Shown: positions 1 to 9,281 of the stretch, one piece after another
How positions within the stretch are numbered: position 1 is the first letter of the stretch
Layout of the letters: each line of letters opens with the position of its first letter
DNA from: Billgrantia desiderata
GTDB taxonomy: Bacteria; Pseudomonadota; Gammaproteobacteria; Pseudomonadales; Halomonadaceae
DNA: 64,000 bases
Direction of reading: 5' to 3'
Assembly: GCA_011742915.1 (NCBI GenBank)
Contig: JAAQTN010000027.1
Location: 1 to 64,000, forward strand
Notes under the pieces: generated by a model
The model's database searches: none
Told to the model about the DNA's origin: nothing
The model's input: only the letters and a program-made list of their open reading frames with translations
Made by a program: the position numbers and the translations under genes

Positions 1-22
1 CACGAGCAGGTCGTCAGAGGGT

Positions 23-61
23 AAGGGGGTCAGATTTCACTGTCGCCAGGGGGTCACTTTC
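23..61. repeat. Tandem GGGGGTCA-type repeats, possible insertion sequence end
   Basis: Two short direct repeats of the form GGGGGTCA followed by TTTC occur at about 23-38 and 46-61. Multiple short repeats of this kind are common at the ends of IS21-like insertion sequences, so this may be the edge of an element that continues, or once continued, to the left of the window. No transposase is visible. The last seven codons of the neighbouring regulator are written within these repeats. The insertion-sequence reading is inference. Confidence 0.3.
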
Positions 62-576
62 TGATGTCGCTTGACACGGCACACCGGCTGGCCGTTTTCA
101 CTGAGTTCCAACTGGCCGATATAGAAGCCGCCGGCACCTTCGATCAGATAGTGTCCCGGTCGGTCGCAGTTCTCCGTGGGGCCGAAGGCAGCAAGATCGC
201 CATTCTCGAGATAATCGAAACGCTCGCCTGGTGCGGGGGTGACGAGGTAGCACTCGCCGTCCCAGCTGACGCCATTCAAGATCTCCCGGGACAACGCAAT
301 ACGATTCGAGCTGGCAGCCTGCCAGGGTGCCGGGGGCTGGCCGCGAAGGTAAAGCGGGGTCGTCACGAGCTGCGTCTCGCCTTCGAGCAGCTGCCCCAGG
401 GTGCAGCCGAGGGCGTCTGCCAGTGCTACCAGTCGCTCATGACCTATCTGTTTGATCGCACCCGACTCCCAGTATGAGATCGTGACATCCGATACGCCGA
501 CCTTCCTGGCAAGCGCAGCTTTGTTGAGATTTGCTTGCAATCTTAATTGCTTGATTCTATTGCCCAGTGAGTCCAT
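37..576 (-). CDS. XRE-family transcriptional regulator with LexA/S24-like C-terminal region
   Basis: Predicted DNA-binding repressor of 179 residues. Residues about 5-62 form a Cro/C1-type helix-turn-helix (LGNRIKQLRLQANLNKAALA, then VSDVTISYWE). The C-terminal half (LENGDLAAFG, GGFYIGQLEL) resembles the fold of S24/LexA peptidase domains, but I see no clear Ser-Lys dyad, so it is probably a non-cleaving binding domain. The ATG at 576 is preferred over an upstream in-frame start at 621 because the helix-turn-helix begins just after it. The C-terminal residues KVTPWRQ lie inside insertion-sequence-like repeats, so the tail may be overwritten. It diverges from gltX across about 250 bp holding a 10-bp inverted repeat. 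Its target is unknown; autoregulation is the simplest guess. Confidence 0.75.
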   Translation of the reverse strand: MDSLGNRIKQLRLQANLNKAALARKVGVSDVTISYWESGAIKQIGHERLVALADALGCTLGQLLEGETQLVTTPLYLRGQPPAPWQAASSNRIALSREILNGVSWDGECYLVTPAPGERFDYLENGDLAAFGPTENCDRPGHYLIEGAGGFYIGQLELSENGQPVCRVKRHQKVTPWRQ

Positions 577-633
577 TTCATCAACCTGAAGACTGAGGAA
601 CCAAAGGAATGTGATTGTCAATGATCTGTGTTA

Positions 634-669
634 AGTGTGCAAATTTGGCGGTTCAACGCTTTGCACACT
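634..669. promoter_or_regulatory. Inverted repeat, candidate operator of the XRE regulator
   Basis: Perfect 10-bp arms AGTGTGCAAA (634-643) and TTTGCACACT (660-669) are separated by 16 bp, so their centres are 26 bp apart, about 2.5 helical turns. The site lies 58 bp upstream of the regulator start and about 150 bp upstream of gltX. Dimeric or tetrameric repressors often bind such a site; assignment to this regulator rests on position. Confidence 0.45.
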
Positions 670-781
670 ATTTCTGATCGTGCCGGGAGCGGTGGCGGCG
701 ATGATCCTGCCGCGGGACGGCACGGCGATGCTTGACGGAAGCAAGGCGGCCGGTGCGGCTGCCCCCGTCGTTCCAGGTGCG

Positions 782-787
782 TATAAT
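782..787 (+). promoter_or_regulatory. Candidate -10 box of the gltX promoter
   Basis: A perfect TATAAT lies 35 bp upstream of the gltX ATG, with TG two bases before it. No good -35 hexamer is seen at the usual distance, so this is a tentative assignment. Confidence 0.4.
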
Positions 788-822
788 GCCGCCATGAGTT
801 TTCCCGACTGGATAAGGACGAC

Positions 823-2304
823 ATGACCGTACGTACTCGTATTGCGCCGTCACCCACCGGTGACCCCCACGTAGGTACCGCTTACATCGCGCTGTTCAAC
901 CTCTGTTTTGCGCGACAGCACGGCGGGCAGTTCATCCTGCGCATCGAGGATACGGACCGAGTGCGCTCCACGCTCGAGTCCGAGCGGATGATCCTCGACT
1001 CGCTGCGCTGGCTGGGGCTCGAGTGGGACGAGGGGCCCGACGTGGGCGGGCCGCACGGCCCTTACCGGCAGAGCGAGCGCGGCGATATCTATGCCGAATA
1101 TGCGCGCCAGTTGATCGAGGCTGGACATGCCTTCAAGTGCTACCGCACCAGCGAAGAGCTGGACGAGCTGAGGGAGGCGCGCAAGGCTTCCGGTATGCAC
1201 CTGGCGCTCAAGCCTGATGATCTGGCTCTGCCGGATGACGAGGTGGCGCGTCGCGAGCGGGAAGGGTGGCCGTACGTGGTGCGCATGAAGGTGCCGAGCA
1301 GCGGGACCTGTGTCATCGATGACATGTTACGTGGCACCATCGAAGTCGATTGGGCGCAGGTCGACGCTCAGGTGCTGTTGAAGTCGGATGGCATGCCCAC
1401 CTACCACCTGGCCAACGTGGTGGATGACCATCTGATGGGCATCACCCATGTGCTGCGCGGCGAGGAGTGGATCAATTCGGCGCCCAAGCACCAACTGCTA
1501 TATGAGTACTTCGGTTGGGAAATGCCGGTGCTATGCCACATGCCGCTGCTGCGCAACCCCGACAAGTCGAAGCTTTCCAAGCGCAAGAATCCCACCTCCA
1601 TCAACTACTACAAGCGTATGGGGTTCCTGCCCCAGGCGGTGATCAACTACTTGGGGCGTATGGGCTGGTCGATGCCGGATGAGAGGGAGAAGTTCTCGCT
1701 CGACGAGATGATGGCGCATTTCGACATCCAGCGCGTATCGCTCGGTGGGCCGGTGTTCGACCTGGAAAAGCTCACTTGGCTCAACGGGCTCTACATTCGC
1801 GAGGACCTCGACGATAGGGCATTTCTCAAGGCGCTCATGGAATGGGCGTTCAACGAAGAGTACGTCGGTCAGATCCTGCCCCAGGTGCGTACCCGGGTGG
1901 AGACGCTCTCGCAGGTGGCGCCGTTGGCCGGCCACTTCTTCAGCGGCGTGCCTGATGTGAGGGAGCAGGACTTCGACGGCATCAAGCTGGAGCGCGAGGA
2001 GCTCGTCAGGCTGCTGCAGTTCCTCGTCTGGCGCTTCGAGGCGGTGCCGGCCTGGCACAAGGAGGCGCTGCTCGCCGAGGTCAAGCTGCTGGCCGGTCAC
2101 TTCGGATTCAAGATGAAGGACTTCCTCGCGCCCGTGTTCATCGCCATCACCGGCTCTGCAGCCAGTACCTCGGTGATGGACGCCATGGCCATCCTCGGCT
2201 CCGACGTGACCCGGGCGCGGCTGCGTCATGCCATCGAAGTGCTGGGGGGTGTGTCCAAGAAGCAGGCCAAGCGCTTCGAGAAGGAGTACCGCGATCTCGG
2301 CTGA
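823..2304 (+). CDS. gltX: Glutamyl-tRNA synthetase
   Basis: Charges tRNA-Glu with glutamate in the cytoplasm. It is a 493-residue class I synthetase of the usual length. The HIGH-type motif is HVGT at residues 16-19, and the KMSKS-type loop is KLSKRK at about 250-255. The anticodon-binding helical domain fills the C-terminal third. The ATG at 823 is preceded by AAGGAC. It lies directly upstream of tRNA-Ala and tRNA-Glu, so the enzyme and its substrate tRNA are neighbours, although a separate tRNA promoter follows the stop codon. Nothing unusual is seen in the catalytic motifs. Confidence 0.97.
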   Translation: MTVRTRIAPSPTGDPHVGTAYIALFNLCFARQHGGQFILRIEDTDRVRSTLESERMILDSLRWLGLEWDEGPDVGGPHGPYRQSERGDIYAEYARQLIEAGHAFKCYRTSEELDELREARKASGMHLALKPDDLALPDDEVARREREGWPYVVRMKVPSSGTCVIDDMLRGTIEVDWAQVDAQVLLKSDGMPTYHLANVVDDHLMGITHVLRGEEWINSAPKHQLLYEYFGWEMPVLCHMPLLRNPDKSKLSKRKNPTSINYYKRMGFLPQAVINYLGRMGWSMPDEREKFSLDEMMAHFDIQRVSLGGPVFDLEKLTWLNGLYIREDLDDRAFLKALMEWAFNEEYVGQILPQVRTRVETLSQVAPLAGHFFSGVPDVREQDFDGIKLEREELVRLLQFLVWRFEAVPAWHKEALLAEVKLLAGHFGFKMKDFLAPVFIAITGSAASTSVMDAMAILGSDVTRARLRHAIEVLGGVSKKQAKRFEKEYRDLG

Positions 2305-2316
2305 GTCGCACGGGCC

Positions 2317-2346
2317 TTGACAGGCGGCGGGGTAAATCGGTAATAT
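2317..2346 (+). promoter_or_regulatory. tRNA operon promoter with GC-rich discriminator
   Basis: A perfect -35 hexamer TTGACA (2317-2322), an 18-bp spacer and TAATAT (2341-2346) precede tRNA-Ala. The bases after the -10 box (CGCCCC) form a GC-rich discriminator of the type linked to stringent control of stable RNA promoters. The hexamers are read directly; the stringent-control reading comes from known tRNA and rRNA promoters. Confidence 0.7.
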
Positions 2347-2370
2347 ACGCCCCGTCTTCAAGGCACATGT

Positions 2371-2446
2371 GGGGCCTTAGCTCAGCTGGGAGAGCGCGAC
2401 ACTGGCAGTGTCGAGGTCAGCGGTTCGATCCCGCTAGGCTCCACCA
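2371..2446 (+). tRNA. tRNA-Ala (anticodon GGC)
   Basis: A 76-nt cloverleaf with encoded CCA. The acceptor stem GGGGCCT pairs with AGGCTCC, the anticodon loop is CTGGCAG (anticodon GGC, reading GCC/GCU), and the T loop is TTCGATC. It is the first gene after the TTGACA promoter and is 32 bp upstream of tRNA-Glu. Confidence 0.97.
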
Positions 2447-2478
2447 AATCTCTTGTGCCGATACTTGAACGACATTGC

Positions 2479-2554
2479 GTCCCATTCGTCTAGTGGTCCA
2501 GGACACCGCCCTTTCACGGCGGGAACAGGGGTTCGAACCCCCTATGGGACGCCA
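2479..2554 (+). tRNA. tRNA-Glu (anticodon TTC)
   Basis: A 76-nt cloverleaf with encoded CCA. The acceptor stem GTCCCAT pairs with ATGGGAC, and the anticodon loop is CTTTCAC (anticodon UUC). It is nearly identical to the familiar enterobacterial tRNA-Glu. It is probably co-transcribed with tRNA-Ala and is the substrate of the GltX encoded just upstream. Confidence 0.97.
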
Positions 2555-2996
2555 CTTTCCTCCTTCGGACTCCGCTCCGTATCATTCTGCACTAATACGC
2601 ATTCGCCTGTTTGAGCCATGCAATCGGTTCTCATTTGGGCGGGCTGGTCTGCGTGAAAAGCCCATTGAAGTAGCCGTTTTTTCAGCTTTTCCCACTTGAC
2701 TTGTCCACTTGCTCAGTGTGCGGCTTGCGCCCCTGTGCGTAAATCCCCGAATTGGCTCCTGTTGAGTGTGCGACTGCAAAAAACGAATGATTTCAATGGG
2801 TTATTGTTGGTCAAAAAATAGCCAATCTAACTGCAAGCCCCTTCTCATGCCGATTTGATGGTGTTTTCTTGAGGTTGTGAACAGGGTTATCCACAAAATG
2901 TGTGGAAAACGTGCCGGCCTTGCCGATGGCGGGGCGCGCTCCGTGTAAAGTGATGGCTGTCAAGTAGCGGTTAACCCGTTTCTAGTGCTTTCCGCT
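2555..2996. other. AT-rich gene-free region after the tRNA genes
   Basis: About 440 bp that are visibly richer in A and T than the flanks and hold no credible gene. The only open frames are short, lack ribosome-binding sites and have no recognisable protein features. The region has imperfect direct repeats around GAGTGTGCG (near 2715 and 2765), partial DnaA-box-like sequences (TTTTCCCAC, TTGTCCACT near 2690-2710) and a DnaA box pair at its right end. It could be a regulatory or replication-related site, or decayed DNA. Confidence 0.5.
2887..2909. promoter_or_regulatory. DnaA box pair, facing each other
   Basis: TTATCCACA at 2887-2895 is a perfect consensus DnaA box. TGTGGAAAA at 2901-2909 is an opposite-strand box with one mismatch, 5 bp away. 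They sit in an AT-rich non-coding stretch. This is not oriC-like gene context (no dnaA, dnaN, mnmG or rpmH nearby), so a DnaA-titration or regulatory site is more likely than an origin. Confidence 0.5.
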
Positions 2997-3026
2997 TAGG
3001 GGCGTCGCGAGTAGGCGACGCCCCTA
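2997..3026 (-). terminator. Strong hairpin downstream of the 3-hydroxyisobutyrate dehydrogenase-like gene
   Basis: Perfect 12-bp arms TAGGGGCGTCGC (2997-3008) and GCGACGCCCCTA (3015-3026) enclose a 6-base loop. It lies 25 bp past the stop codon of the minus-strand gene. No run of T follows on either strand, so intrinsic termination is uncertain; it may instead stabilise the 3' end of the mRNA. Confidence 0.5.
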
Positions 3027-3050
3027 GGCGTGTAAGCTACGTGAGGCGGA

Positions 3051-3938
3051 TCAGTCGCCGTGCCCGCGCAGGCGGCGTAGCAACGAAGAGGTGTCCCAGC
3101 GTCCACCTCCCATGACCTGAACGTCGCCATAGAACTGGTCCACGAGTGCGGTGACCGGCAGGCGAGCCTGCAGGCGACGCGCTTGCTCGAGACAGATCCC
3201 CAGGTCCTTGCGCATCCAGTCGACCGCAAAGCCGTGCTCGTACTCGTCGGCGATCATGGTCTTGTGGCGGTTCTCCATCTGCCACGAGCCGGCAGCACCC
3301 TTGGATATGACGTCGATCACGCGCTGCTGGTCGAGACCGGCTCGTTCGGCAAAATGCAGCCCCTCGGCAAGCCCCTGTACCAGGCCGGCTATGCAGATCT
3401 GGTTGACCATCTTGGTCAGCTGGCCGCTGCCGGCCGGTCCCATCAGGGTCACCGCCCTGGCATAGTGGGCGAGGGTGGTCTCGGCGCGAGCGAAATCCGC
3501 TTCTGTACCGCCGCACATGATGGTCAGGGCGCCGTTCTCGGCGCCTTGCTGGCCGCCGGATACCGGCGCGTCGATGAAGCCGATGGCGCGCTCGCGGCAG
3601 GCGGCGTCGAGTTCCTGGGCGAGATCGGCAGAGGCAGTGGTGTGGTCGACCAGCAGGCTGCCCGCATGCATGCCGGAGAGCGCTCCCCGTTCGCCCACGG
3701 TGACCTGTCTGACGTCGTCGTCATTGCCGACACACACCAGCACGAGATCGGCTCCCTGGGCGGCTTCAGCAGGCGTGGCGTGGTGGCTGCCGCCGAACTG
3801 CTCGACCCAGGCCTTGGCCTTGCCCTCGCTGCGGTTGTAGACGCGCACGGTAAGCCCCGCGTGGGCCAGGTGGCCGGCCATGGGATAGCCCATCACGCCC
3901 AGGCCGATGAAGGCGACGGTGGAAATCTGTTCATGCAT
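3051..3938 (-). CDS. NAD(P)-dependent 3-hydroxyisobutyrate dehydrogenase family oxidoreductase
   Basis: Beta-hydroxyacid dehydrogenase of 295 residues, expected to oxidise a 3-hydroxyacid (3-hydroxyisobutyrate) or reduce tartronate semialdehyde. The N-terminal Rossmann motif is FIGLGVMGYPMAGHL (residues 10-24), the substrate loop is DAPVSGGQQGAENG (about 123-136), and the catalytic lysine is K176 in GSGQLTKMVNQ. The ATG at 3938 is chosen over an upstream frame start at 3986 because AGAGAGG precedes it at good spacing and the Rossmann fold starts at once. It follows gltA on the same strand after a terminator, so it is probably a separate unit. Exact substrate cannot be told from sequence; a glyoxylate-reductase-like role is also possible. 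Confidence 0.88.
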   Translation of the reverse strand: MHEQISTVAFIGLGVMGYPMAGHLAHAGLTVRVYNRSEGKAKAWVEQFGGSHHATPAEAAQGADLVLVCVGNDDDVRQVTVGERGALSGMHAGSLLVDHTTASADLAQELDAACRERAIGFIDAPVSGGQQGAENGALTIMCGGTEADFARAETTLAHYARAVTLMGPAGSGQLTKMVNQICIAGLVQGLAEGLHFAERAGLDQQRVIDVISKGAAGSWQMENRHKTMIADEYEHGFAVDWMRKDLGICLEQARRLQARLPVTALVDQFYGDVQVMGGGRWDTSSLLRRLRGHGD

Positions 3939-4015
3939 GTGCTGTTGCCTCTCTTGTTGGTGGCAGCCTGGAGCCCAGCGTGGCACGCGTGGCTGCGTAT
4001 GAAGTGCGAGACGCA

Positions 4016-4039
4016 GAAAGCCGCCCGAAGGCGGCTTTC
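4016..4039 (-). terminator. gltA terminator with UUCG tetraloop
   Basis: A perfect 10-bp stem (4016-4025 and 4030-4039) lies 34 bp past the gltA stop. On the minus strand the loop is TTCG closed by C-G, an extra-stable tetraloop, and the stem ends in TTTC. The T tract is short. Confidence 0.7.
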
Positions 4040-4073
4040 CAGTGCATTGCGGCGCAGGCCGCGTCCTGCCGAC

Positions 4074-5357
<1,284 letters not shown>

Positions 5358-5445
5358 TCTGGCCTCCTCTCGAAGTCGATATGGAACGTTAACTCATTAT
5401 TTCGCAAACCCTGTTGGAGTCCTGGCCCGCGAAAAAGGTCAGCCC

Positions 5446-5473
5446 ACTATAGAAGCGTTCCCGGGATTGTCAA
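5446..5473 (-). promoter_or_regulatory. gltA promoter
   Basis: Reading the minus strand, TTGACA (5473-5468) and TATAGT (5451-5446) are separated by 16 bp. The -35 is perfect and the -10 matches 5 of 6. The predicted leader before gltA is about 80 bases. Confidence 0.65.
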
Positions 5474-5656
5474 TTAGGCCAAAGTGACCGCATAGTTGTG
5501 CATGAATATTTTTTTTCGATAGCTTTTGTATAGAAAATGGTGCTTTGCATCACGAGAGTGCCCATGGGCTGCCGGTTACGGCTCGATCAGCCTGTCTCTG
5601 CTTGCCACCCCTGGCGTGACGAGCTTGAACCATGGTCGAGTTAGCGCGGTGGGTAT

Positions 5657-5685
5657 TTGTCACTAGGGTTTCATGTCCCTATAAT
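5657..5685 (+). promoter_or_regulatory. sdhCDAB-suc promoter
   Basis: TTGTCA (5657-5662, 5 of 6 to consensus), a 17-bp spacer and a perfect TATAAT (5680-5685). It lies about 120 bp upstream of sdhC and is the best promoter for the whole sdh-suc run. Confidence 0.7.
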
Positions 5686-5806
5686 CCACACCGCGCGACT
5701 GGCAGGTACTCGTTGTCATGCCCGTCCCGGCAGCGGCGAGCCCCCTACCTCAAACCACCGCCCGCTCGAGCCTGGTCCCATCGGTTGAAGAGCGAGCCAA
5801 GAGAGT

Positions 5807-6196
5807 GTGTATAGAGCCGTGAATAGCAAACGACCCGTCAACCTAGACCTCACCACGATACAGTTCCCACTTCCCGCCTTGACGTCGATCGCCCACCGCA
5901 TCACCGGCGTAATCCTGTTCGTTGGCCTCATCTTCGCGTTCTGGGCCCTCGACAAGTCGCTGTCGTCTCCGGAAGGCTTCCTCGCCGTGCGTGACACCCT
6001 GGCCAACAACATTCTGGCCAAGCTGATCGCCTGGGGGCTGCTGTCGGCCCTGGCCTTTCACTTCGTTGCCGGCATCAAGCACATGCTGATGGATGCCGGA
6101 TATGGCGTGACCCTCGAGGGGGGCGTGAAGAAGGCACAGGCCACCGTGGTCATCAGTGCCGTCCTGATCATTCTGGCGGGAGTCTGGGTATGGTAA
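5807..6196 (+). CDS. sdhC: Succinate dehydrogenase cytochrome b556 subunit
   Basis: Membrane anchor of complex II, helping to bind heme b and ubiquinone. The 129-residue protein has the family signature RPVNLDLTTIQFPLPA near the N-terminus and three membrane helices (about 28-48, 68-90 and 106-128). SIAHRITGV and HFVAGIKHMLMD carry the conserved quinone-site and heme histidine regions. The GTG at 5807 is preferred because it puts eight residues before RPVNLDL, as in the E. coli protein; GTG at 5819 is an alternative, and neither has a strong Shine-Dalgarno site. It overlaps sdhD by 7 bp, implying translational coupling. Confidence 0.93.
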   Translation: MYRAVNSKRPVNLDLTTIQFPLPALTSIAHRITGVILFVGLIFAFWALDKSLSSPEGFLAVRDTLANNILAKLIAWGLLSALAFHFVAGIKHMLMDAGYGVTLEGGVKKAQATVVISAVLIILAGVWVW

Positions 6197-6537
6197 CCAA
6201 CATCACCAATCTGGGTCGCAGCGGCCTGTCCGACTGGCTGATCCAGCGGGTCTCGGCCGTCATTCTGGCGCTCTACACGGTTTTCATCGTCGCGTATCTG
6301 CTGTTCAACCCCGGGCTCGATTACGTTACCTGGAGCAACCTGTTTGCCCAGACCTGGATGCGGATCTTCTCCCTGCTGGCCTTCATCTCGCTCGCTGCGC
6401 ACGCCTGGGTGGGGCTGTGGACCGTGACCACCGATTACCTCAAGTCCACGCCCGTTCGCCTCGGTGCCCAGGTCGTCATCATCCTGGCCGTGTTCGTGTT
6501 CCTGGTCTGGGGCATTACCGTTCTGTGGGGAGCCTGA
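6190..6537 (+). CDS. sdhD: Succinate dehydrogenase membrane anchor subunit
   Basis: Second membrane anchor of complex II, 115 residues. It starts inside the end of sdhC (ATGGTAA overlap). Three membrane helices are visible at about 18-40, 55-78 and 90-112. The second contains the conserved histidine expected to ligate heme b (SLAAHAWVGLWTV), and TDYLK follows. It ends 3 bp before sdhA. Together with SdhC it passes electrons from SdhB to ubiquinone. Confidence 0.93.
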   Translation: MVTNITNLGRSGLSDWLIQRVSAVILALYTVFIVAYLLFNPGLDYVTWSNLFAQTWMRIFSLLAFISLAAHAWVGLWTVTTDYLKSTPVRLGAQVVIILAVFVFLVWGITVLWGA

Positions 6538-6540
6538 TTC

Positions 6541-8313
6541 ATGTCTAACATGCGTACCTTGTCCTTCGACGCCATCATCATCGGCGGTGGTGGCTCCGGC
6601 TTGCGCGCCGCGCTCGAGCTGGCCAAGTCCGGCAAGAAGACCGCCGTGCTGTCCAAGGTCTTCCCGACCCGTTCGCACACCGTGTCCGCCCAGGGCGGCA
6701 TCACCTGCGCCATCGCCTCGGCCGACCCCAACGACGACTGGCGCTGGCACATGTACGACACCGTCAAGGGCGGCGACTACATCACCGACCAGGACGCCGC
6801 CGAGTACATGTGCTCCGAGGGGCCCAAGGCGGTCTTCGAGCTCGAGCACATGGGCTTGCCGTTCTCGCGTTTCGACAACGGCCGCATCTATCAGCGTCCG
6901 TTCGGCGGCCAGTCCAAGAACTTCGGTGAAGGCGGCCAGGCGGCACGTACCTGCGCCGCGGCCGACCGTACCGGCCACGCGCTGCTGCACACCCTCTACC
7001 AGAACAACCTGAAGAACAACACCACCTTCCTCAACGAGTGGTTCGCGGTCGATCTGGTCAAGAACGCCAACGGCGACGTGGTGGGCTGCATCGCCATGTG
7101 CATCGAGACCGGCGAAGTGGTGCACGTCAAGTCCAAGGCCACCGTCATGGCCACCGGCGGTGCCGGTCGCATCTATGCGTCCACCACCAACGCCCTGATC
7201 AATACCGGCGACGGCATCGGCATGGCGCTGCGCGCCGGCTTCCCGATGCAGGACATGGAGATGTGGCAGTTCCACCCCACCGGTATCTACGGTGCCGGCG
7301 TGCTGGTCACCGAGGGCTGTCGCGGTGAGGGCGGCTATCTGGTCAACAAGGACGGCGAGCGCTTCATGGAGCGCTATGCTCCCAACGCCAAGGACCTGGC
7401 CGGCCGCGACGTGGTGGCACGCTCCATGGTCATGGAGATCCTCGAGGGCCGCGGCTGCGGCGAGAAGGGCGATCACGTCTACCTCAAGCTCGACCACCTG
7501 GGTGAAGAGGTGCTCAACAAGCGCCTGCCCGGCATCAGCGAGCTGTCCAAGATCTTCGCTCACGCCGATCCGGTCAAGGCGCCGATCCCGGTGGTGCCGA
7601 CCTGCCACTACATGATGGGCGGTATACCGACCAACGTGCACGGCCAGGCGATCATGCAGGACGCCGACGGCAACGACCGCATCGTCAACGGTCTGTTCGC
7701 CTGTGGCGAAGCAGCCTGCGTGTCGGTGCACGGCGCCAACCGCCTGGGCGGCAACTCGCTGCTCGACCTGGTGGTGTTCGGTCGTGCGGCCGGCATGTTC
7801 ATCGAGAGCGCGCTCAACGAGGGTATCGACTACCTCGACGCCTCCGAGTCCGACGTCGAGGCGGCCATGAAGCGCATGACCCGCTGGAACGAGTCCACCG
7901 GCGGTGAGTCCGTGGCAGCGCTCAAGACCGAGCTGCAAAGCATCATGCAGAACTCCTTCGGCGTGTTCCGTCAGGAAGATCACATGCAGGAAGGGGTCAA
8001 GAAACTGGCCGATCTGCGCGGCCGTATCGGCGAGGCGCACCTGGTCGACAAGTCCGGTGCCTTCAACACCGCTCGCGTCGAGGCGCTCGAGCTCGACAAT
8101 CTGATGGAAGTGGCCGAGGCTACCGCCATCGCGGCCCTGGAGCGCAAGGAGAGCCGTGGCGCCCACTCGCGCTACGACTATCCGGACCGCGACGACGCCA
8201 ACTGGCTGAAGCACTCCATGTACTTCCCGGCCGAGAAGCGGGTCGGCAAGCGTGACGTCAACTTCAAGCCGAAGACCGTCGACACCTTCGAGCCGAAAGT
8301 CCGTACATATTAA
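6541..8313 (+). CDS. sdhA: Succinate dehydrogenase flavoprotein subunit
   Basis: Catalytic subunit of complex II, oxidising succinate to fumarate. The 590-residue protein has the FAD-binding [10 protein letters not shown] motif at residues 15-24 and His46 in [10 protein letters not shown], the expected covalent FAD attachment site. The active-site region begins HPTGIYGAG at H245 and includes GCRGEGGYL and [10 protein letters not shown]. Length and motifs match the bacterial family. It sits between sdhD (3 bp) and sdhB (14 bp). Confidence 0.97.
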   Translation: MSNMRTLSFDAIIIGGGGSGLRAALELAKSGKKTAVLSKVFPTRSHTVSAQGGITCAIASADPNDDWRWHMYDTVKGGDYITDQDAAEYMCSEGPKAVFELEHMGLPFSRFDNGRIYQRPFGGQSKNFGEGGQAARTCAAADRTGHALLHTLYQNNLKNNTTFLNEWFAVDLVKNANGDVVGCIAMCIETGEVVHVKSKATVMATGGAGRIYASTTNALINTGDGIGMALRAGFPMQDMEMWQFHPTGIYGAGVLVTEGCRGEGGYLVNKDGERFMERYAPNAKDLAGRDVVARSMVMEILEGRGCGEKGDHVYLKLDHLGEEVLNKRLPGISELSKIFAHADPVKAPIPVVPTCHYMMGGIPTNVHGQAIMQDADGNDRIVNGLFACGEAACVSVHGANRLGGNSLLDLVVFGRAAGMFIESALNEGIDYLDASESDVEAAMKRMTRWNESTGGESVAALKTELQSIMQNSFGVFRQEDHMQEGVKKLADLRGRIGEAHLVDKSGAFNTARVEALELDNLMEVAEATAIAALERKESRGAHSRYDYPDRDDANWLKHSMYFPAEKRVGKRDVNFKPKTVDTFEPKVRTY

Positions 8314-8327
8314 GGGGGAGTCACGAG

Positions 8328-9032
8328 ATGCTTCAGGTATCCATTTACCGCTACAACCCGGAAACCGACTCCGCGCCCTACATGCAGGAGTACCAGCTCG
8401 ACACCCAGGGCCGCGACCTGATGGTGCTCAACGTGCTGGAGATGCTCAAGGCCGAGGACACCACCCTGGCTTTCCGCCGTAGCTGCCGCGAGGGCGTGTG
8501 CGGCTCCGACGGCATGAACATGAACGGCAAGAACGGTCTGGCCTGCATCACCTCGCTGTCCGACGTGGTCAAGGACAACAAGCTGGTGCTGCGCCCGCTG
8601 CCGGGTCTGCCGGTGGTGCGCGACCTGGTGGTCGACATGGGGCTGTTCTACAAGCAGTACGAGCGCATCCAGCCGTACCTGCAGAACGACACCCCGGCGC
8701 CGGCCATCGAGCGCCTGCAGTCGCCCGAGGATCGCGACAAGCTCGACGGCCTCTACGAGTGCATCCTGTGTGCCTGCTGTTCGACCTCCTGTCCGTCGTT
8801 CTGGTGGAACCCGGACAAGTTCGTCGGTCCGGCCGGTCTGCTGCAGTCGTACCGTTTCCTGGCCGATTCGCGCGACACCGCGACCCGTGAACGCCTGTCG
8901 GAACTCGAAGATCCGTTCAGCGTGTTCCGCTGCCGCGGCATCATGAACTGTGTTGCGGTATGTCCCAAGGGGCTCAATCCGACGCGGGCCATCGGCAAGA
9001 TCCGTGACATGCTGCTGGCGAATGCCACTTAA
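8328..9032 (+). CDS. sdhB: Succinate dehydrogenase iron-sulfur subunit
   Basis: Electron-transfer subunit of complex II, 234 residues. The N-terminal ferredoxin-like domain carries the 2Fe-2S ligands C53, C58, D61 and C73 (CREGVCGSD...LAC), with aspartate in the third position as in E. coli. The C-terminal domain has CILCACCSTSCPSFWW and CRGIMNCVAVCPKGLNP for the 4Fe-4S and 3Fe-4S clusters. AAGGGGGAG precedes the ATG. A 249-bp hairpin-rich gap separates it from sucA. Confidence 0.97.
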   Translation: MLQVSIYRYNPETDSAPYMQEYQLDTQGRDLMVLNVLEMLKAEDTTLAFRRSCREGVCGSDGMNMNGKNGLACITSLSDVVKDNKLVLRPLPGLPVVRDLVVDMGLFYKQYERIQPYLQNDTPAPAIERLQSPEDRDKLDGLYECILCACCSTSCPSFWWNPDKFVGPAGLLQSYRFLADSRDTATRERLSELEDPFSVFRCRGIMNCVAVCPKGLNPTRAIGKIRDMLLANAT

Positions 9033-9058
9033 ATCGTGGCGCGTAGCTTGCTATCATA

Positions 9059-9139
9059 GCGGCCGCAGTTCGGCCGCGACCTTGTGTCGCGGTCGGTTCG
9101 CACAGTAGCGACAGAGCCGGTGCCACAGGTACCGGCTCT
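9059..9139 (+). promoter_or_regulatory. Intraoperonic stem-loops between sdhB and sucA
   Basis: Three stems are visible: GCGGCCG/CGGCCGC (9059-9065 and 9071-9077), an overlapping alternative CGCGAC/GTCGCG (9075-9080 and 9086-9091), and a 12-bp stem with a 3-base loop (9113-9124 and 9128-9139, one G-U pair). The last is not followed by a T tract, so full termination is unlikely. It could be an mRNA-processing or stability element, or a partial attenuator separating sdh from suc expression. No second promoter was recognised in the gap. Confidence 0.5.
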
Positions 9140-9281
9140 TGAGCATGAATTTCAAGGTTTCCGGCCTCGCGGCTGGATCCGCCGGAAGAGAAGACGCCCC
9201 ACCGGCAGGGCACCAGCCAAGCCGCCGCGGCTGGCCCGTGACGGCGCCGACAACACCCCATCAGTGTAGGGTGACCGAGAG

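Larger units (their letters stand above)
5358..5806. other. Divergent gltA/sdhC control region
   Basis: About 450 bp without genes between divergently transcribed gltA and sdhC. It contains a good sigma-70-type promoter facing each way, an AT-rich block around 5500-5535 (a run of T at 5509-5516 and TATAGA at 5529-5534), and a 5' leader of about 115 bp for the sdh transcript. No clear regulator site was recognised. Confidence 0.6.

Noticed and set aside
2475..2779. Short open frames over tRNA-Glu and the following gap
   Set aside because: They overlap a tRNA gene or AT-rich non-coding DNA, lack ribosome sites and show no recognisable protein features.
2680..2910. The DnaA box region as a replication origin (oriC)
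   Set aside because: Only one perfect and one near-perfect box are clear, no 13-mer unwinding array is evident, and the usual origin neighbours are absent; a DnaA-binding control site is more likely.
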